From Lysobacterales bacterium (lineage in GTDB: Bacteria > Pseudomonadota > Gammaproteobacteria > Xanthomonadales > SZUA-36): 9,272 nucleotides of DNA. Shown here piece after piece: positions 6,150 through 9,272 of this stretch (position 1 is its first letter; each line of letters begins with the position of its first letter). Below the pieces are notes generated by a model. It was not told the DNA's origin. It saw only the letters and a list, made by a program, of their open reading frames with translations, and did not search any database. Where the stretch lies: contig JAPHTE010000230.1 of the NCBI GenBank assembly GCA_026196445.1, positions 1-9,272 on the forward strand, given 5' to 3'. The translations under genes were made by a program, and so were the position numbers.

Positions 6150-6994
6150 ACTGGCTGCAAGATAATCCGTTTGGCAGGGCCCTGGTGTATGTCAGCGGCG
6201 GATTGCTGTTGCTGGTGGTCATCATGACAGTGGTTTGGTCACTGCCGGTTTCGGTCGATACCGATGGTATCGAACCAGATGAAAACGAAGGCCCCGCTGC
6301 AATCGAGGTTGCCCACGAAATTGCCAGCCTGAAAGATTTACAGATCATCAACGAAAAACCGTTGTTCAATGAAAACCGTTTACCGGAGATCGCTGAAATC
6401 AATGATGAAGACGTCGTGGAAGATACGACGATCGCAGTCAAGGATGCACCGGACGTGAAACTAACCGGCGTTATCATTACGCCGGAAATGAAAATTGCCA
6501 CGTTGACGCCTTCTGATGCGGAGCTGAAAAACGTCATGGCCCACGAGGGGCAGGCGCTGGTTGGTGAGTATGTCGGTTGGAAGGTTGGGACCGTCAATCC
6601 GCGGGCAGTGGTGCTGGTATCCAATGACGGACGCCAGCTGGGGCTGGAGTTGCAGGTTCACGATACGGCCATCAAGCAACCACCCAAACCCGTCGTGGCA
6701 GCTGCTGATCCACCGGCCACAGCCGTTCAGGATGAAGCCGGGCAGGCTGAGCCACCGATGGGTGAAGACGGGCAGCCATTGAGCCGTGCTGAGCAAATCC
6801 GGCAACGTATTGCGGAACGGCGGGAGGAATTGCGTCGTGAACAGGAAGCCAGGGCGGCCGAGGCACAACCAGCACCGACGAAGGCGGGTACTGATGGCAC
6901 GGCCAATCGCCGGTCGTCATACCAGAACGCAATACGTAACATGATGAACAATAGTCGTAAGGACAAAGACAGTAATGACGAAAAAGATGGTTAA
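6146..6994 (+). CDS. gspN: GspC-like inner-membrane protein with HR domain (XpsN position)
   Basis: A 282-residue bitopic protein. The membrane helix is at about 12-32, followed by an acidic linker (37-100). The segment INEKPLFNENRLP at 68-80 fits the short conserved stretch before the GspC homology region. The HR domain is at about 103-171: VKLTGVIITPEMKIATL, then EGQALVGEYVGWKVGTV, then AVVLVSNDGRQLGLEL. In the T2SS this domain binds the N0 domain of GspD, linking inner and outer membranes. After a Pro/Ala-rich stretch (176-208) comes a highly charged helix (about 212-240, rich in Arg and Glu) in place of a PDZ domain, and a polar tail with YQNAIRNMM at 259-267. By position, between M and D, it corresponds to XpsN, which acts as the GspC equivalent in Xanthomonas. 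It is unlikely to be the classical GspN of Klebsiella-type systems. It overlaps gspM by four bases. Confidence 0.8.
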   Translation: MNWLQDNPFGRALVYVSGGLLLLVVIMTVVWSLPVSVDTDGIEPDENEGPAAIEVAHEIASLKDLQIINEKPLFNENRLPEIAEINDEDVVEDTTIAVKDAPDVKLTGVIITPEMKIATLTPSDAELKNVMAHEGQALVGEYVGWKVGTVNPRAVVLVSNDGRQLGLELQVHDTAIKQPPKPVVAAADPPATAVQDEAGQAEPPMGEDGQPLSRAEQIRQRIAERREELRREQEARAAEAQPAPTKAGTDGTANRRSSYQNAIRNMMNNSRKDKDSNDEKDG

Positions 6995-7021
6995 AGTACG
7001 AAACCCCAGGAGCATCAACGG

Positions 7022-9166
7022 ATGAAATCTTTAATGCGCGCCGTAGTTATCCTGTTGCTGATAAACAGTTGTTCCACCGCTCCGGTAGCCCGGCAAGAGC
7101 CTCACCAACGGTTGCTGAAAGATGCTGAGATAGCAAATTCAGATTCTGTTTTTGGCGCTGCCGTCAACGAGTCTGGAACTGATGGCATCGAAGATGTCGA
7201 GACCCGCGAAGGCAGTGGGTCATTCATCAACGAGGAGGCAGCAAAACGCAAGTTCAGCGCGGTTTCCGAAGAAGGTGAAATCGTACTGAACTTTGAGGGT
7301 GAATCCATTCAGTCGGTCGTGCACACCATCCTGGGTGAAGTGCTCCAGGAAACTTTTGTCATCGGCCCCGGCGTGAGCGGGCAGGTGACGTTTTCGACCT
7401 CCAAGCCCGTGTCAAGGGACCAGCTGATGCCGATCCTGGAGTTATTGCTGCGGTGGAACGGGGCGGCAATGGTTTACACCGAGGGCCGTTACCATATCCT
7501 GCCAGTGTCGGAGGCCGTGCGCGGCAACCTGGTTCCGGTACTCAGCGATAAGGCCCTGGCGATGGGGTACGAGGTACGGGTGGTGCCGCTGTCCTATATC
7601 GGCGCGCTCGAGATGGCCAAGATTCTCGAGCCCTATGTGCGCGAAGGCGCCTTGCTCCGGGTTGACCCGTTACGCAGCATGCTATTCCTGGCCGGTACCC
7701 AGGAAGAATTGCGCAACTACCAGCAGACGGTCGATATTTTTGATGTAGACTGGCTGGCCGGCATGTCGGTAGGTATCTTCCCGCTCCAGACCGTCGATGT
7801 GGCATCCATTACCAGTGAATTGAGTGAGATTTTCGGCACCGATGCTGAATCGCCCCTGGCTGGCATGTTCCGGTTCGTACCGCTGGAACGCCTGGCGTCC
7901 ATCATGGTGATCACGCCGCAGGAAGCATACCTGGAAAAAGCCCGCGAATGGATCGAGACACTGGACCGTGGGGCCACGGGTTCCGGAGTACAGCTGTACG
8001 TGTACCGCGTGAAGAATCTCGAGGCGCAAGTTTTGGCGGGTTACCTGTCAACGCTGTTTGGCGGCCAGGTGGCTGGCAACAGGCAACAAACCAGCCGCGG
8101 TACACTCGCGCCCGGCCTACAGGAGGCACAACGTAGTTCGATCAGTGATTTCAATTCGAACCGCCAGGCAGCCAACACGCGGGGGGCACAGGGAAATTTG
8201 GGCGCAGGCAGTGTCTTGCAGACGGACGAAGGTGAGATACGCATAACTTCCGTAACAGAAACCAACTCGTTGTTGATCCAGGCCACGCAGAGCCAGTACT
8301 CCTCCATCCAGGCGGCCATCGAACGTATCGACCAGGAGCCCTTGCAGGTATTGATCGAATCACAGGTGCTGGATGTTGCTTTGAACGAGCAACTGGATTT
8401 TGGCGTGAACTGGTTTCTGACCAACAACCCTGACCTGATACCCGATGGGGCGGGTAACCCGAATGGGCGCTATATCGACACGGTCGAGTTTGGCGGCTCG
8501 CCCAACTTTTTCACTACAATTTCCAACCCGATCAGTGCCGGTTCCGCTTTTGTCCAGGCCACCATATCCGCTCTCGACAACGTGACGGACATCCGCTCCC
8601 TGGCATCGCCTTCATTGTTGGTGCGTAACAACGCCACGGCGACGATCACCGTGGGTGAACAGGTGCCAGTGCAGTCTTCGAGTATATCCACCGGTAATTC
8701 CAACGTCATCAGCAGCGCGCAATATGTCTCCACGGGTGTGACCCTGACGGTAACGCCGAGGATCAATCCGGGCGGGCTGGTGTACATGGATATTTCACAG
8801 GAAGTCAGCCGGCCCGGTGCGCGGGATCCGGATGTTTCCACCAGTGGCAACCCGCCAATCAGCAACAAGTCGGTTTCAAGCCAGGTGGCGGTGAGATCCG
8901 GTGAAACCATTTTCCTGGGCGGTTTGATCCAGGAGGTCTCGGACCGGGGGCGCACCGGTGTGCCCTTCCTGAATCGAATCCCGTGGATCGGGCGTTTGTT
9001 TGGCAGTAGTACGAGCCTGGATTCCCGCAGCGAAACCATCGTGATGATCACACCGACGGTGATAGAGAACAACGCAGACCTGAAAGCGGTCAGCGATGAC
9101 ATCAGCAAGGAGTTCAGGAAAATACCCCCGATCGATATCGCAACCCTACAAGAAGAGACCAATTGA
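7022..9166 (+). CDS. gspD: Outer-membrane secretin GspD, predicted lipoprotein
   Basis: A 714-residue secretin, the multimeric outer-membrane gate. The signal peptide is short (K2, R6, hydrophobic 7-14) and ends in a lipobox-like INSC with C17 and Ser at +2, as in XpsD and the liposecretin HxcQ; Asn at -2 is atypical. A polar, acidic linker (about 18-85) precedes the N0 domain (about 86-162). N1 is at about 182-243, N2 at about 248-316, and N3 at about 323-438, with a Gln/Asn/Ser/Gly-rich insert at about 349-400. The secretin core (about 440-680) has QVLIESQVLDVALNEQLDFG, LASPSLLVRNNATATITVGE and the family signature VPFLNRIPWIGRLFGS at 647-662, followed by ETIVMITPTVI. The start is supported by AGGAG at 7008-7012, nine bases upstream. 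It follows gspN by 27 nt and carries its own ribosome binding site. Confidence 0.98.
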   Translation: MKSLMRAVVILLLINSCSTAPVARQEPHQRLLKDAEIANSDSVFGAAVNESGTDGIEDVETREGSGSFINEEAAKRKFSAVSEEGEIVLNFEGESIQSVVHTILGEVLQETFVIGPGVSGQVTFSTSKPVSRDQLMPILELLLRWNGAAMVYTEGRYHILPVSEAVRGNLVPVLSDKALAMGYEVRVVPLSYIGALEMAKILEPYVREGALLRVDPLRSMLFLAGTQEELRNYQQTVDIFDVDWLAGMSVGIFPLQTVDVASITSELSEIFGTDAESPLAGMFRFVPLERLASIMVITPQEAYLEKAREWIETLDRGATGSGVQLYVYRVKNLEAQVLAGYLSTLFGGQVAGNRQQTSRGTLAPGLQEAQRSSISDFNSNRQAANTRGAQGNLGAGSVLQTDEGEIRITSVTETNSLLIQATQSQYSSIQAAIERIDQEPLQVLIESQVLDVALNEQLDFGVNWFLTNNPDLIPDGAGNPNGRYIDTVEFGGSPNFFTTISNPISAGSAFVQATISALDNVTDIRSLASPSLLVRNNATATITVGEQVPVQSSSISTGNSNVISSAQYVSTGVTLTVTPRINPGGLVYMDISQEVSRPGARDPDVSTSGNPPISNKSVSSQVAVRSGETIFLGGLIQEVSDRGRTGVPFLNRIPWIGRLFGSSTSLDSRSETIVMITPTVIENNADLKAVSDDISKEFRKIPPIDIATLQEETN

Positions 9167-9168
9167 AC

Positions 9169-9272
9169 ATGAAAAAGCTTTTTGCCAGTGACAAGATATG
9201 TTTTGCAGTATTTGTTTGCACCCTGTTGATGTTTTCAGGCTGCGCCACCAACGTGGTTGATACTGAAAATAC
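9169..9272 (+). CDS. Predicted lipoprotein, N-terminal fragment (runs off the window)
   Basis: Thirty-four codons are visible. The N-terminus MKKLF, with a further Lys at 9, precedes a hydrophobic segment (about 10-23) and ends in a lipobox-like MFSGC with C25, followed by Ala at +2. This is a type II signal peptide, so the product should be lipidated and, with Ala at +2, sorted to the outer membrane. The ATG lies only two bases after the gspD stop, with GAAGAG at 9152-9157 about 11 bases upstream, so it is almost certainly co-transcribed with the T2SS genes. The mature sequence seen (CATNVVDTEN) is too short to assign a family. A pilotin-like or periplasmic accessory lipoprotein of the T2SS is possible, but so is an unrelated operon member. 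Confidence 0.75.
   Translation, partial: MKKLFASDKICFAVFVCTLLMFSGCATNVVDTEN

Noticed and set aside
1..9272. A type IV pilus or MSHA locus instead of a T2SS
   Set aside because: The ordered F-G-H-I-J-K-L-M set, the GspG calcium-loop motif, the GspK DWRDAD and NGAE motifs and the HR-domain protein next to the secretin are specific to the T2SS.

Overview
This window is almost entirely one co-directional type II secretion system (T2SS, general secretion pathway) operon on the + strand. It reads gspE (last codons)-F-G-H-I-J-K-L-M-N/C-like-D, and then the start of a gene for a lipoprotein. The GC-rich coding style, the gene order with the GspC-type gene and secretin gene at the end after gspM, a GspL of the PilN-like kind, a short T2SSM_b-like GspM and a secretin with its own lipobox all resemble the Xps cluster of Xanthomonas. 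The source is therefore most likely a gammaproteobacterium related to, or sharing its T2SS with, the Xanthomonadales and neighbouring lineages. The genus cannot be fixed from the sequence.

Layout. Positions 1-30 are the C-terminus of the GspE ATPase. 30-1244 is GspF, the inner-membrane platform protein. 1341-1772 is GspG, the major pseudopilin, flanked by the only sizeable non-coding gaps (96 and 173 nt). 1946-4456 encodes the minor pseudopilins H, I, J and K. 4456-6149 encodes the assembly-platform proteins L and M. 6146-6994 encodes a GspC-like inner-membrane protein with a homology region (HR), corresponding in position to XpsN. 7022-9166 encodes the outer-membrane secretin GspD. A lipoprotein gene begins at 9169 and runs off the window. 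Apart from the gaps around gspG and 27 nt before gspD, successive genes overlap by 1 or 4 nt (TGATG, TAATG or ATGA), so translational coupling is likely.

How it works together (established for the T2SS). GspE hydrolyses ATP on the cytoplasmic face. It acts through GspL, GspM and GspF to add GspG subunits to a periplasmic pseudopilus, which is capped by the H-I-J-K tip. The pseudopilus pushes folded exoproteins through the GspD channel, and the GspC-type protein links the platform to the secretin through its HR domain. No prepilin peptidase (gspO/pilD) gene lies in the window, so the five pseudopilins must be processed by an enzyme encoded elsewhere.

No RNA genes, mobile elements, CRISPR arrays or convincing terminators were seen, and I find no undescribed system here. 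The points most worth a second look are the self-lipidated secretin with a long acidic tether, the PDZ-less GspC-like protein, a cysteine pair confined to GspM, a shared C-terminal motif in GspJ and the GspC-like protein, and the unusual isolation of gspG.
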